DNA of 64,000 nt. It comes from Tolypothrix bouteillei VB521301 (GTDB lineage Bacteria; Cyanobacteriota; Cyanobacteriia; Cyanobacteriales; Nostocaceae). The translations under genes were made by a program, and so were the position numbers. Under the pieces are notes generated by a model. The model worked only from the letters and a program-made list of their open reading frames with translations. It was not told the DNA's origin and did no database searches. The stretch lies in the NCBI RefSeq assembly GCF_000760695.4, contig NZ_JHEG04000002.1, positions 390,740-454,739 of the forward strand, given 5' to 3'. Of the stretch, positions 19,254 to 28,447 are shown one piece after another (positions within the stretch are counted from its first letter, which is position 1; the number at the start of each line of letters is the position of its first letter).

Positions 19254-20810
19254 ATGAACCTACCTGCTATGTTTGACTTAGTACTCGGCTTAATATTTAT
19301 TTATTTAATTTTTAGCTTGCTAGCATCAGAAATTCAGGAACTGATTGCAACCTTATTGCAATGGCGTGCAGCACACTTAAAAAAGTCAGTTGAAATTTTC
19401 TTAGCAGGTGATGTCACCAGCCAAGATCGACAGCATGAATTAAAGTCAGTCATCGAATTAGCTAATAAACTTTATGACAATCCCTTAATTAAAAATATTA
19501 ATCAAGAAGCAAAAGGATGGTTTGAGTCTTTACCTCGAAAATTTACTTGGGCAATTGCTTCGTTTGTTCGTTCCCTAATTTCATCAAAAGATAGAGGTAA
19601 ACAAACTATCTTTGGAAAAGGTAAACATACCGGACCATCTTATATTCCTGCAGATATTTACGCAACAACTTTGTTAGAAGTCTTAGAACTTCCTAAATTA
19701 GTTCGGTGGTTAACCGAAGCGAGACTAGAAAGATTTAAAACCGCACGAATCAACGAAATCAGAGATATTTTAAATCAATTGCAACAACAACCCGTTCAAG
19801 ATGAAAAATTACGGAGATTTTTTAACAAACTTGCAATCAATCTTCAAGATTTAGAAAAAGATTACAATGAAATTATTAAAACATATAAAGAAAATAGAAA
19901 TAGTCTAACTGCTAGTGTTGAACGTATGGAAATAAGTTTAAAGAGATTTATAGACGATTTCCCCAAAGAACTTTTGAGCCAAGAACCATTTAGTAAAGTT
20001 TTTAAGAAATTAGAATATTATCAACAAGATATGTTCGGCAATCCCCAGCAAGCCATGTTAATTGGAGGATTGCAACCCAATATTGATGAAGTGGTTGGAA
20101 TTATTAATAAAAACAGTGCGATTTATCAGGAAATTAAGACAATTTTTAAGACTAAAGACGGAGCGGCGTATCAAGAAATTCAGAAATTGATTGAGAACTT
20201 ACCTCAATCCGTCGTTGATAATATTTCAGTTTTAGCAAAGCGTGCTGGAACAAAAATAGAAAGTACACGCGAAGGCATTGATAGATTGCGACAAGAAATT
20301 GAACTAGCTTTTGATAGCTCTATGGAAAGAGCTTCTGGAGTGTACAAGCGCAATGCCAAAGGTGTCGGAATTTTAATTGGCTTGTCACTTGCTGTTGCAG
20401 CTAACGCTGATGCATTTCACATGATTAATAGATTATCAAAAGATTCAGCACTCAGAACTATCATTGTTCAAAATGCTGAAAAATTATCAAATCCTAACGT
20501 TAATAATTTTTCAACAGTAGGAGATATAAAAAAGCTGACTAATGATGCTGACAGTATTCTTACAGCAGTTTCTCTACCAATTGGTTGGACTTCTGCTAAT
20601 TTATCACAACAGTTTCGCTTAACATCATCAGAAGAACCCGTTATTACACCTCCTAGAATTTTAAGAATGATTCCTGGATGGATAGTCAGTGGTTTTGCCA
20701 TTGCAATGGGTGCGCCCTTTTGGTTCGATGTACTCAGTAAATTTATGAATGTACGAAATGCAGGTAAACGTCCGCAATCTGCAAAAAGTGTAAATGATGC
20801 TAATGGCTAA
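19254..20810 (+). CDS. Large membrane-anchored coiled-coil protein of unknown function
   Basis: A 518-residue protein. An N-terminal hydrophobic helix (FDLVLGLIFIYLIFSLL) is followed by a long Lys/Glu-rich helical region (~40-370), then a second hydrophobic stretch (GILIGLSLAVAANADAF) and a C-terminal segment with IPGWIVSGFAIAMGAPFWFDVL. That last motif (GAPFWFDxL) recurs at the end of bacterial membrane proteins of unknown role. The ATG at 19254 is chosen over a TTG five codons upstream because GGAGAAG lies 8 bp before it. No operon partner is seen. Confidence 0.78.
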   Translation: MNLPAMFDLVLGLIFIYLIFSLLASEIQELIATLLQWRAAHLKKSVEIFLAGDVTSQDRQHELKSVIELANKLYDNPLIKNINQEAKGWFESLPRKFTWAIASFVRSLISSKDRGKQTIFGKGKHTGPSYIPADIYATTLLEVLELPKLVRWLTEARLERFKTARINEIRDILNQLQQQPVQDEKLRRFFNKLAINLQDLEKDYNEIIKTYKENRNSLTASVERMEISLKRFIDDFPKELLSQEPFSKVFKKLEYYQQDMFGNPQQAMLIGGLQPNIDEVVGIINKNSAIYQEIKTIFKTKDGAAYQEIQKLIENLPQSVVDNISVLAKRAGTKIESTREGIDRLRQEIELAFDSSMERASGVYKRNAKGVGILIGLSLAVAANADAFHMINRLSKDSALRTIIVQNAEKLSNPNVNNFSTVGDIKKLTNDADSILTAVSLPIGWTSANLSQQFRLTSSEEPVITPPRILRMIPGWIVSGFAIAMGAPFWFDVLSKFMNVRNAGKRPQSAKSVNDANG

Positions 20811-21169
20811 TGGCTAATGGCTAATTGCTGATTGCTAGTGGTTGATGTAAGCAGCCCTTGGATATAATTTGTATGTTCTAAAATTTGGGAAATTAGTCAA
20901 ACGCTCCCCTCTCTTCCACTTACCCCTCTTTCTCTCAGTCAACATGAGAAAATAAAAGTCAGCACAACTGATAGATATTGTACTTCATACTTTCTTTTAT
21001 GTAGTAATGATGTTCCTGCCCGTATGGAATTAGAAAATGCGCGAGGACACGCACCCTACAAGAACTAAATTTACTAAGGCAGTACAATTTCTAAAATTAT
21101 TAGCTTACTAAATTGACATAATTTCTTAACTATTAGCCATTAACCATTAGCCATTAGCCATTAGCCATG
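20798..21169. repeat. Intergenic region bounded by complementary heptamer arrays
   Basis: Between two convergent genes, TAATGGC units (20798-20830) face GCCATTA units (21130-21168), so the ends could pair across about 300 bp. The interior holds pyrimidine-rich and AT-rich DNA with no gene apparent. Confidence 0.6.
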
Positions 21170-22468
21170 TTAAAAAATAAAAATAACTCGTAATTGCCAA
21201 TCTCGATCTTCACGAACAATCTCAATTTGCCGAATAAACTCACGAAAGTAAAACCTTCGTTCCGCTTCAGACAAATCCAACCAAAATTGAGGAATAGAAA
21301 CTGCTTGAGCAACGGAACGTAAATTTACTGGTGGTAGAGTTGCCAACTTCGCTTGAAGTTCCGATATTTCTACACGGAGTTTATATGCTCTTAAGCGACT
21401 TGTTTCTGCATCCAAAACACCAGCTTCCACTAAATTAGGTAGCTGTTGGAGTATTTCTTGTTGGCGCAAAATTGCTTCATCTAAATTATTTTTCACTGTG
21501 TTTAGCTGAGGAGAATCTATTCGAGCTACCGCAACAGGTAAATCCTGACAGACAATTTTAATAGTCCGATCTAATACCTCTTGATATGGTATTGCACGAC
21601 ACTTGGGACTTTTGGAACAGCTAATTGGGCGTAGATAGAGGTATTCTTTATCTTGGTTGCGTATGGTAACACGGGTAATTGTCATGCGTGACTGACATTC
21701 GCTACAAATCGCTAAACCCGCTAAAGAACGTGGTGCGCTAGCTGTTCTTCGGGGTAGACGGTTGTTGCGGCGCAATAGGCGATCGACTTGAGCTGCTTCT
21801 TCTCTACTAATGATGGAAGCATGAGTATCGGAAATAATTTCTCCATTGTGATACGCTGTATCGCCACGGTAAACGGGATTTGTTAACCAACGGCGTCCTG
21901 TAGTGACAGAGATTTTTTTGCCATATTTTTTTGCTAGGTAACGGACTGCGCCTCGTAGGGAACCGTAAAGTAAGTAGTTATCAAAAAAATCTTTGATCAC
22001 TGGGGAAGTACTGCGGTCTAAAGTGTATTTTCCTTTTCCTCTCCGGTAGCCGTAGGGCGCTTTTCCGGGAGGGGGTGCGGCTTCTAAACGTTTGCGGGCG
22101 TGTCCTTGACGTATGCGGCGGCTCTTTTGCTGATGTTGTATCTCGTAGAGGAGTTTGAGCAAGTCAGCACGGATGTTGGGACTTTTTTGTGAGGAATTAT
22201 AATTTTGTTCAATTGCAATGAGTGTAACTCCCATTGTTTCTAGTTCTGTAAGGTGGGAAGTCACTTCTTCTATAGTGTCTCCTAATTCTTCTAAGCGGCG
22301 AATAAGGAGGTAAGTGGGGGTTTCGGTTTTGCAATCGTTAAGTAGTTTTTGTAGTTCAGTCCTTTTTCCTAGATCTTGGTATATTTGTTCTATCTCCCAT
22401 CCCCAGGTTGTGGGATCGGGGGTTTGTTCTAGTATGGGATCGCTGTAGGTGTAGGCGAAGGTTTTCAT
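21170..22468 (-). CDS. Large serine recombinase-like protein with degenerate catalytic domain
   Basis: A 432-residue protein with the layout of large serine recombinases: an N-terminal resolvase-like domain (~1-125), a recombinase domain with GKAPYGYRRGKGKY (~135-240), a zinc ribbon (CSECQSRM ... CSKSPKC, ~255-295) and a C-terminal coiled coil. Against gamma-delta resolvase a candidate Ser9 remains, but the expected DRLGR motif reads EELGD (60-64). The first-strand Arg is Thr7, and the ER pair before the long helix is also lost. Strand cleavage is therefore unlikely by the usual chemistry. It is related in layout to XisF-type heterocyst recombinases, but no element edges are seen. Confidence 0.82.
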   Translation of the reverse strand: MKTFAYTYSDPILEQTPDPTTWGWEIEQIYQDLGKRTELQKLLNDCKTETPTYLLIRRLEELGDTIEEVTSHLTELETMGVTLIAIEQNYNSSQKSPNIRADLLKLLYEIQHQQKSRRIRQGHARKRLEAAPPPGKAPYGYRRGKGKYTLDRSTSPVIKDFFDNYLLYGSLRGAVRYLAKKYGKKISVTTGRRWLTNPVYRGDTAYHNGEIISDTHASIISREEAAQVDRLLRRNNRLPRRTASAPRSLAGLAICSECQSRMTITRVTIRNQDKEYLYLRPISCSKSPKCRAIPYQEVLDRTIKIVCQDLPVAVARIDSPQLNTVKNNLDEAILRQQEILQQLPNLVEAGVLDAETSRLRAYKLRVEISELQAKLATLPPVNLRSVAQAVSIPQFWLDLSEAERRFYFREFIRQIEIVREDRDWQLRVIFIF

Positions 22469-22563
22469 TTATAAACCGCAAAGAAGCAAAGTGCGCGAAG
22501 GGAAGATGGAAAGATAAAGTTCTATGGGCTGGGTTGAGGAAGTTTAAAAGGTACTCTTAGCTT

Positions 22564-22920
22564 TTATTGCTGGCTGAGTTCAATAATGTTACCATCTGGA
22601 TCTTTGGTAAAGATGGCTGGACGTCCGGAAGCACTGGGTTGAATGGGAAAGCTGTTATCTATAAGTTGCTGTTTTGCTATGTCTAAGTCAGCGACGGAGA
22701 AGGCAATATGGGCGTTGCGTCCCCATTTTTCGTTTTGGGCTTCAAATATGGATGGAGCGGCGATGAGGTGAATTTGGTAGTTTCCTATTTGATACCATGC
22801 ACCTGGAAATTTTAAGGAACGTTCTACTTTGGGTAATCCTAGCACTGTTCCGTAAAAATGCTCGGCTTTTTCTAGATCGGTGACAAGAATGGCTGTATGG
22901 AGGTATTGAGTAATCTGCAT
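22564..22920 (-). CDS. VOC-superfamily (glyoxalase/bleomycin resistance fold) protein
   Basis: A 118-residue single VOC module with paired beta-alpha-beta-beta-beta units. Candidate metal ligands are His8 (YLHTAILV), His in YQIHLIAA, His in NAHIAFSV and the terminal Glu in DPDGNIIELSQ. It could be a lyase, dioxygenase or resistance protein; the DPDGN-IEL ending is shared across the superfamily and does not identify the substrate. It lies 95 bp upstream of the recombinase gene on the same strand, with no sign of functional linkage. Confidence 0.85.
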   Translation of the reverse strand: MQITQYLHTAILVTDLEKAEHFYGTVLGLPKVERSLKFPGAWYQIGNYQIHLIAAPSIFEAQNEKWGRNAHIAFSVADLDIAKQQLIDNSFPIQPSASGRPAIFTKDPDGNIIELSQQ

Positions 22921-23463
22921 TGTGGGAGGGTAATAAAACTCGACTATATTGTATCAACATTCATTTTGGGTGTCTGCGAGGCTAACTCGTGCTCCTAGAA
23001 GTTGAAGCGAATTCTGTACGCTTGCGAATATCGCTACATCCAGACATCAATCCCAAAAGCTCGTGCATAGCAACTACAAGCCGATCGCATATTCGCTTTC
23101 TAGCAATCTATTAAACTCTACAAAAAGTAAATCTATCATTAGATGTATTTTAAAATCTGTCAATATGAGTATTATATAGTTGGGGTTAAAGTCTAACATA
23201 ACAGTACTAAAGCCTTGAAACGACGTTCATTGTTTGTGAAAGATTGCAGATATAGTGAATGAGAGCCGTAAATACAAGCCCAATTCACTTTATAATTACT
23301 AGATGAAGTTGCAACAGCAATCATAGTAAAATCATTAGTGGTGCCAAATTAGGAGTGGGGGTAAGCAATTGTTTGCCCGTATAAGAGGGGCGAATGGTTT
23401 TATGCCCAAACGCCCGTACAGGAGTTATTTCTTAAATTACCCGTTAGCCTCTCTGTACGATTT
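22921..23463. other. Intergenic region upstream of the adenylate cyclase
   Basis: This 540-bp gap contains no recognisable gene. Near 23380-23425 there is a GC-richer dyad-like patch with repeated GCCCGTA and GGGCGAA/CGCCC strings that may fold in the cyclase leader. The remainder is AT-rich. It must hold divergent promoters for the cyclase and the VOC gene, but I cannot place them. Confidence 0.4.
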
Positions 23464-25896
23464 ATGAAATACCAGGCACCCAATCAAAGCTTAAAAGACT
23501 ATAAAACTATAAATCGCAAGTTTGAACGCTTGGATTTAGATCGTCGTTTGTTGATTTTGTATGCATCCAAACAAGTGCAACGGTTTGCTGCTAACCCTAA
23601 AGAGGTTATGCCAGGAAAAGATATTCGTTTGGGCTTTCCTGAATTTATAGAGCTTGAAGATATTTTGATTCCTATCTTAAAAGGAGAACAGGAACTCTGT
23701 GAATTAAAATCTCTGGTTAGAACATCTAGTAGATCGGGTCATCTATATTTCGACATATATATTCTGCGTCATAGATGTGAAAGTCATAATGAAAATAAGC
23801 TAATAGTACTTTTTGAAGATACAACAGAGACAACCATCGCCAAACTACAAAAAAAGAATATAAAAATCTTATATAATGTTCTAGTGTCATATAAAAATTA
23901 CATGGAAAAAGTTATCGCTGCAATGGCAGAAGCCTTGTTAGTGACAACTAAATCGGGAAAAATTAAGAAAGTCAATCGTGCTGCATTAGAGTTATTTGGC
24001 TATAACGAGGAAGAATTAATAAATCAGCCTATCTCTTTATTATTTGATGATAATAAATTATTGCAAAAAGCCATTCAGCAAAGATACTTATTGAAAAATT
24101 ACTTTCAAAAAATAGAAATTATTTGTCGAAATAAAGAGAAAGAAAAGCTGTTAATAGCGTTTTCTTGCTCGATGATTCATTCTAAAACAGATGGCTTTAC
24201 AGATATAGTTTATATTGGGAGAGATATTACTGCCCAAAAAAGCAGGCAGCAACGAATTGGTACGCAGTACACTATAACTCGGATTTTGTCAGAATCACAA
24301 AGTATCAAACAGGCTATTCCAAAAATTTTACATGCTATATGTGAGTGTTTGGGGTGGGATTTGGGAGAACTTTGGACAGCAAATGAATACATAGCACTAG
24401 CGTCACAGCAAGATTGCGTTCATTCAATACTGAGATGTGTAGAAATTTGGTCGAGTCGAACGGTTGCAATCCGAGAGTTTAAAGCAGTGACTTGGCAAAC
24501 GACTTATACTCCCGGTACTGGTTTTCCCGGTCGAATATGGTCAACTCAATCGCCTCTATGGATCGAGAATATCTCGCAGCCAGAAAATTTTGGTCGGGGG
24601 TGCGATACGGCTTCAGTTGATAAGCCTTCGGCGTATCGCAACGCATCTTTGCATGAAATACCAGAGTTTGGTGATGTGCGATCGCAAGCGGCTGTAGAAT
24701 CGGGATTGCGATCGGCATTTGGCTTTCCCATTTTGGATAATGGAGAAATTTTAGGAGTGATGACTTTCTTTAGTCAGGATATACAGCCAAAAGATACCGA
24801 ATTATTGCAAATGATGGTTTCAGTCGGTCATCAAATTTCTCAGTTTATTAAAACTAAACTATCTCAGGAAGCACTCATTGAGAGAGAACAACGCTATCGA
24901 GATTTATTGGAAAATGCAGATGAATTAATTCAATGCGTCACTCCTTGCGGTCAGTTTGAGTATGTTAACCGTACATGGCTCAAAAGTTTAGGATACTCAG
25001 AGTTGGAAGTCAATCAGCTTAATGTGTTAGATATCATTCATCCCGATCATCGAGAACAATACCGACATATTCTTTATGAGGTGATGTCGGGAAAAAAGCT
25101 CAACCAAGTGACAATTGCATTTGTCTCTAAAGATGGTAAAAAAATTTTTGTAGAAGGAAATATTAACTGCAAATTTATCAAGGGAAAACCCGTTTTAATG
25201 CGCGGTATTTTTCGGAATGTGACTCAACGTGTTGCATTAGAAGAAGCACAGCGCCACCAGCAAGAACAAACCGAGCGTTTGTTACTGAATATTTTGCCAG
25301 AAGTCATTTTCAACCGTTTAAAAGAGGAACCCGGTACGATCGCAGAACACTTTACTGATGTGAGTGTTCTGTTTGCCGATATTGTTGGCTTTACCGAAAT
25401 CGCTTCTCAAATTAGCGCCATTCAGCTTGTTAAGATATTAAACCAAATTTTTTCCGTGTTCGATCGCCTGACCGAACAGTATAGTTTAGAGAAAATCAAG
25501 ACTATTGGTGATGCTTACATGGTAGTTGGCGGTTTACCAGTGCGCTACCCAAATCACGCCCAAGCCATTGCTTGTATGGCTTTGGATATGCAAACAGCAA
25601 TTGACGAGTTTAACTCTGAAAACAAGCAAAACTTTAGTATCCGAATTGGAATCCATAGTGGACCTGTGGTAGCAGGAGTAATTGGTATCAAAAAAGTTAG
25701 CTACGATCTTTGGGGAGATACTGTAAATATAGCCCATCGCATGGAATCCCAAGGTTTGGCGGGCAAAATTCAAGTGACAGAAGCTACATACCAAAAGTTG
25801 CGTAATGAATTTGTGTTTCAAAAACGGGGTGAAATTGAAGTTAAAGGGAAAGGTAAGATGACAACTTATTTGATGATTGGGCGGAAATCAGGCTGA
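23464..25896 (+). CDS. PAS-GAF-PAS class III adenylate cyclase
   Basis: Soluble nucleotide cyclase of 810 residues that should make cAMP from ATP. The order is an N-terminal PAS-like region (~20-125), PAS (~150-265), GAF (~275-465), PAS (~475-590), a short coiled linker and a class III catalytic domain (~620-805). Metal aspartates are near 639 (FADIVGFT) and 683 (GDAYM). The adenine-selecting pair is Lys679 (EKIKTIG) and Asp748 (YDLWGD), so ATP specificity is predicted. NIAHRM carries the transition-state Asn and Arg. The GAF domain contains an in-frame insertion (~380-395) encoded by a palindromic repeat. Confidence 0.92.
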   Translation: MKYQAPNQSLKDYKTINRKFERLDLDRRLLILYASKQVQRFAANPKEVMPGKDIRLGFPEFIELEDILIPILKGEQELCELKSLVRTSSRSGHLYFDIYILRHRCESHNENKLIVLFEDTTETTIAKLQKKNIKILYNVLVSYKNYMEKVIAAMAEALLVTTKSGKIKKVNRAALELFGYNEEELINQPISLLFDDNKLLQKAIQQRYLLKNYFQKIEIICRNKEKEKLLIAFSCSMIHSKTDGFTDIVYIGRDITAQKSRQQRIGTQYTITRILSESQSIKQAIPKILHAICECLGWDLGELWTANEYIALASQQDCVHSILRCVEIWSSRTVAIREFKAVTWQTTYTPGTGFPGRIWSTQSPLWIENISQPENFGRGCDTASVDKPSAYRNASLHEIPEFGDVRSQAAVESGLRSAFGFPILDNGEILGVMTFFSQDIQPKDTELLQMMVSVGHQISQFIKTKLSQEALIEREQRYRDLLENADELIQCVTPCGQFEYVNRTWLKSLGYSELEVNQLNVLDIIHPDHREQYRHILYEVMSGKKLNQVTIAFVSKDGKKIFVEGNINCKFIKGKPVLMRGIFRNVTQRVALEEAQRHQQEQTERLLLNILPEVIFNRLKEEPGTIAEHFTDVSVLFADIVGFTEIASQISAIQLVKILNQIFSVFDRLTEQYSLEKIKTIGDAYMVVGGLPVRYPNHAQAIACMALDMQTAIDEFNSENKQNFSIRIGIHSGPVVAGVIGIKKVSYDLWGDTVNIAHRMESQGLAGKIQVTEATYQKLRNEFVFQKRGEIEVKGKGKMTTYLMIGRKSG
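24601..24640. repeat. Palindromic element inserted in frame in the GAF coding region
   Basis: TGCGATAC pairs with GTATCGCA at the outer ends, and GGCTT pairs with AAGCC inside, giving a 40-base stem-loop. It resembles the TGCGATGCGAAGC-type palindromes found in intergenic DNA, including 45101-45145. It encodes extra residues within an otherwise standard GAF domain. Confidence 0.65.
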
Positions 25897-25904
25897 GGGA
25901 TTGG

Positions 25905-25985
25905 GGGAGACACGGTAGATGGGGGAGACACGGTAAAAAATTCTGCCTTGTCCCCCTTTTCCTCCTTGTCTCCCTTGTCTTCCTT
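25905..25985. repeat. Low-complexity GGGGGAGACA / CCTTGTC repeats
   Basis: Two direct copies of GGGGGAGACACGGTA are followed by TGTCCCCC and several CCTTGTCTC units. They can form an imperfect hairpin between the convergent cyclase and deoxyhypusine synthase-like genes. A related string has entered the phytochrome kinase coding region near 61880-61950. Confidence 0.6.
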
Positions 25986-25989
25986 GTCT

Positions 25990-27174
25990 CTACTCTCCTC
26001 CCCCAGTATTAGGGATCAGCCTTCCGACAGGATAAGTGGCAGATTCTTGAGCACCACTCTGAGTCATAGCAGCTGGTATTTGTTCTGAAGAACGAGTTTT
26101 GGCGGCTAAATAATCTGTTCGCAATTGCTCTAGCATTTTTTCTCGCTTGTCATACAGCCGTTTTAAAGTACGGGGCTTACACTGGTTCATGACATAAGCT
26201 GTGACTAATGGTAAGGCAATGGTACTGTCAGTGTAACAAACAATTGTACTGGGTAATTCATTGGGGTCAATCTTACCCCAACTGACTGCTTCTGAGGGTG
26301 TTGCTCCAGATAAACCGCCAGTGTCTGGACGAGCATCTGTGAACTGTATAAAGAAATCGTGTCCCCGTTCTTCGAGTCCGAGCACTTCATGCAGTTGCGG
26401 TTGGGTTTGTAATAAAAAGTTTTTGGGGCTTCCACCACCAATAATGAAAGCTGCGCTTTTCCCTTCAGATCCTCGTGCATAATATGCGATCGCAGCTGTT
26501 TCATTCACATCTATTGACGGGTCTAGTACCAGCTCAGAGCCTTCTAACGATAGGGCTGCAACATTCATTCCTATAGAACTATCACCAGGAGAAGACGTAT
26601 ATATTGGTACGCCATACTCATAAGCTGTTGCTAGCAAGCTGGAATTCTTCACTCCAACTTGCTTTTCTACTTCTCGAACATATTTACCAAGTAGATAGTG
26701 AAACTCTGCTGTTCCCATCCTTTTTTGAAAAGCTGGTGCTTGTAAAATCTTACGAATGAAAGCGTCTGTTTCTAGTAAGACATCATAGCTAAATATAATG
26801 TCATAAATACGGATGGTTCCTTCCTGTCGCAACTTCACGTCATTTAAAAATGGATTACCAGCAAACAGTTCAAAACCCAAGCCGTAGTGCATATCGTGGT
26901 AAAGGTTGGCACCAGTACTAATCATCCAATCAATAAATCCATTGCGGATGAGAGGTGCAAGCACGGACACTCCATATCCTGCAGGTGTCATAGCACCGGA
27001 AAGGCTAACTCCCACCGTTACGCCTTCTTGCAGTACATCCCGGCTCAGCAAATAGCATATTTCCCGCAATCGTGCCGAGTTATATGCTGTAAAGTAGTTA
27101 TCAATCAAATCGACGACTCCAATGTCTGTCGGCATTGGTGCAGGTGCAATTTTTTTACCTAGCTGTTTTGACAT
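25990..27174 (-). CDS. Deoxyhypusine synthase-family protein
   Basis: About 394 residues with the fold of NAD-dependent deoxyhypusine synthase, which moves an aminobutyl group from spermidine to a lysine. The catalytic lysine context EAVSWGKI is intact. The NAD-binding features SLSGAMTPAGYG and ISTGANLYHD, and FIIGGGSPKNF, are also present. Bacteria have no eIF5A, so the substrate is probably a free polyamine (homospermidine synthase-like) or unknown. The ATG at 27174 (MSKQLGKK) is preferred to the ATG at 27252, because the upstream 26 residues do not resemble the family. Confidence 0.88.
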   Translation of the reverse strand: MSKQLGKKIAPAPMPTDIGVVDLIDNYFTAYNSARLREICYLLSRDVLQEGVTVGVSLSGAMTPAGYGVSVLAPLIRNGFIDWMISTGANLYHDMHYGLGFELFAGNPFLNDVKLRQEGTIRIYDIIFSYDVLLETDAFIRKILQAPAFQKRMGTAEFHYLLGKYVREVEKQVGVKNSSLLATAYEYGVPIYTSSPGDSSIGMNVAALSLEGSELVLDPSIDVNETAAIAYYARGSEGKSAAFIIGGGSPKNFLLQTQPQLHEVLGLEERGHDFFIQFTDARPDTGGLSGATPSEAVSWGKIDPNELPSTIVCYTDSTIALPLVTAYVMNQCKPRTLKRLYDKREKMLEQLRTDYLAAKTRSSEQIPAAMTQSGAQESATYPVGRLIPNTGGGE

Positions 27175-27258
27175 TCTTGATAGTCCCCTGTAAATCCATA
27201 CGTGAATGAGCGGACAGGATACAATGTTAAACGTATTTGACTTTTTTCTCATCTTTAG

Positions 27259-27308
27259 GTAGGGCTAAAGGCTACCGTTCAATGTTGATGGGCTTTAGCT
27301 CTTCCTAC
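27259..27308. repeat. Palindromic GCTAAAG...CTTTAGC repeat
   Basis: GTAGG-GCTAAAG and CTTTAGC-(4 bp)-CCTAC form a 12-bp interrupted stem with a ~22-base loop, upstream of the deoxyhypusine synthase-like gene and downstream of the diguanylate cyclase. This type is common between genes in filamentous cyanobacteria. Confidence 0.6.
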
Positions 27309-27364
27309 GCGTACTTAAAATTCAATATTATTTTTATAAAGTTATCTTTAATACTTATGTTATT

Positions 27365-28447
27365 TTAAGACAGCAGCAAACAGTTTCTGTTGCGACCTTG
27401 TTCCTTAGCGGCATACAGTGCTTCATCTGCAAGTTCAATGAGATTTTCAGGTAAGCTTTCTGAGTTTGGTACTATAGTAGCAACTCCCATACTTAAGGTA
27501 AGATATCTACCAATTGGAGAACGGTCGTGAGCAATTTGAGCTCGTCTGATGGATAATTGGATTTGTTGGGCGATGGCGATCGCATCATGAGAAGTTGTCT
27601 TCGGTAAAATTACGGCTAGTTCTTCTCCTCCATAACGAGCGAGCAAACAAGGGAAACTCTGAACAACGTCTTTGATCGCTTGAGCAACTTGCTTCAAACA
27701 CTCATCCCCAGCTTGATGACCGTAGTAGTCGTTGTAAAGTTTAAAATGATCGATGTCACACATAATCAAAGATAAGGGTGTTTGCTCTTCTTGGTGTTGT
27801 TGCCACTGTTGGTGAAGATACTTATCGAATTGACGGCGATTTGCAACTTTAGTTAAATGATCCTCTGTAGCTAAGTGTTGTAGCTTAGTATTTGCTGTAC
27901 ATAATTGACTGTATTTCTCTACTTGCTGTTTTAACTCTGTATTGAGCCGTTGCAGTGCTTGTTCCGTTTGAGAAAGATGCCAATCCAAATCGTTAAGACG
28001 GTAAGCAATCCAACAAACTAATCCTGAAAATACCATGATATTTAAAACACCTTCTATGGTGAATTGTATTTCTAAGGTACAGACAGAGTATCGATAACCA
28101 ATCGCACATATACCTTTTACTAACACTGGTAAGAAGATCCCTATTGGTAGGAGTTTCCGCGCCATGAGGCTACCCGCACCATTTCCACCGATCAATGCTT
28201 TAAGTCTGTACCACAGCCATAATGATGCTCCTGCCATGATACAGCTAATAACAGTGGCTGCTTTAAATGTAGGTATTCCCAAGCTTGTACTCTTCAACTG
28301 TAAAATGTTGAATTCCCAGTTCAGCAGAACTAGTCCTCCAATAAAAAAGAAGGCAATCATAGCTTGTTTAACGAGAAACTGGCGAGAACAGCTTCCAGGT
28401 AGAAACTGGAAGTTTTCTGAGTTTCCAGGAATACCTATAATTCTCAT
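27365..28447 (-). CDS. Membrane-anchored diguanylate cyclase (GGDEF)
   Basis: A 360-residue protein that should condense two GTP to cyclic di-GMP. The N-terminal ~140 residues hold about four hydrophobic helices. A coiled-coil linker follows (~150-190), then the GGDEF domain (DHLTKVANRRQFD onward) with the signature read as GGEEL in ARYGGEELAVILP. The acidic residues needed for catalysis are kept. The residues before the signature (SFPCLLA) lack the RxxD inhibitory site, so product feedback at that site is unlikely. The membrane part does not resemble a known named sensor domain to me. Confidence 0.9.
   Translation of the reverse strand: MRIIGIPGNSENFQFLPGSCSRQFLVKQAMIAFFFIGGLVLLNWEFNILQLKSTSLGIPTFKAATVISCIMAGASLWLWYRLKALIGGNGAGSLMARKLLPIGIFLPVLVKGICAIGYRYSVCTLEIQFTIEGVLNIMVFSGLVCWIAYRLNDLDWHLSQTEQALQRLNTELKQQVEKYSQLCTANTKLQHLATEDHLTKVANRRQFDKYLHQQWQQHQEEQTPLSLIMCDIDHFKLYNDYYGHQAGDECLKQVAQAIKDVVQSFPCLLARYGGEELAVILPKTTSHDAIAIAQQIQLSIRRAQIAHDRSPIGRYLTLSMGVATIVPNSESLPENLIELADEALYAAKEQGRNRNCLLLS

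Noticed and set aside
21170..22468. Prophage or excision element edge at the recombinase
   Set aside because: No other phage or element genes, no attachment-site repeats, and the catalytic residues are missing.
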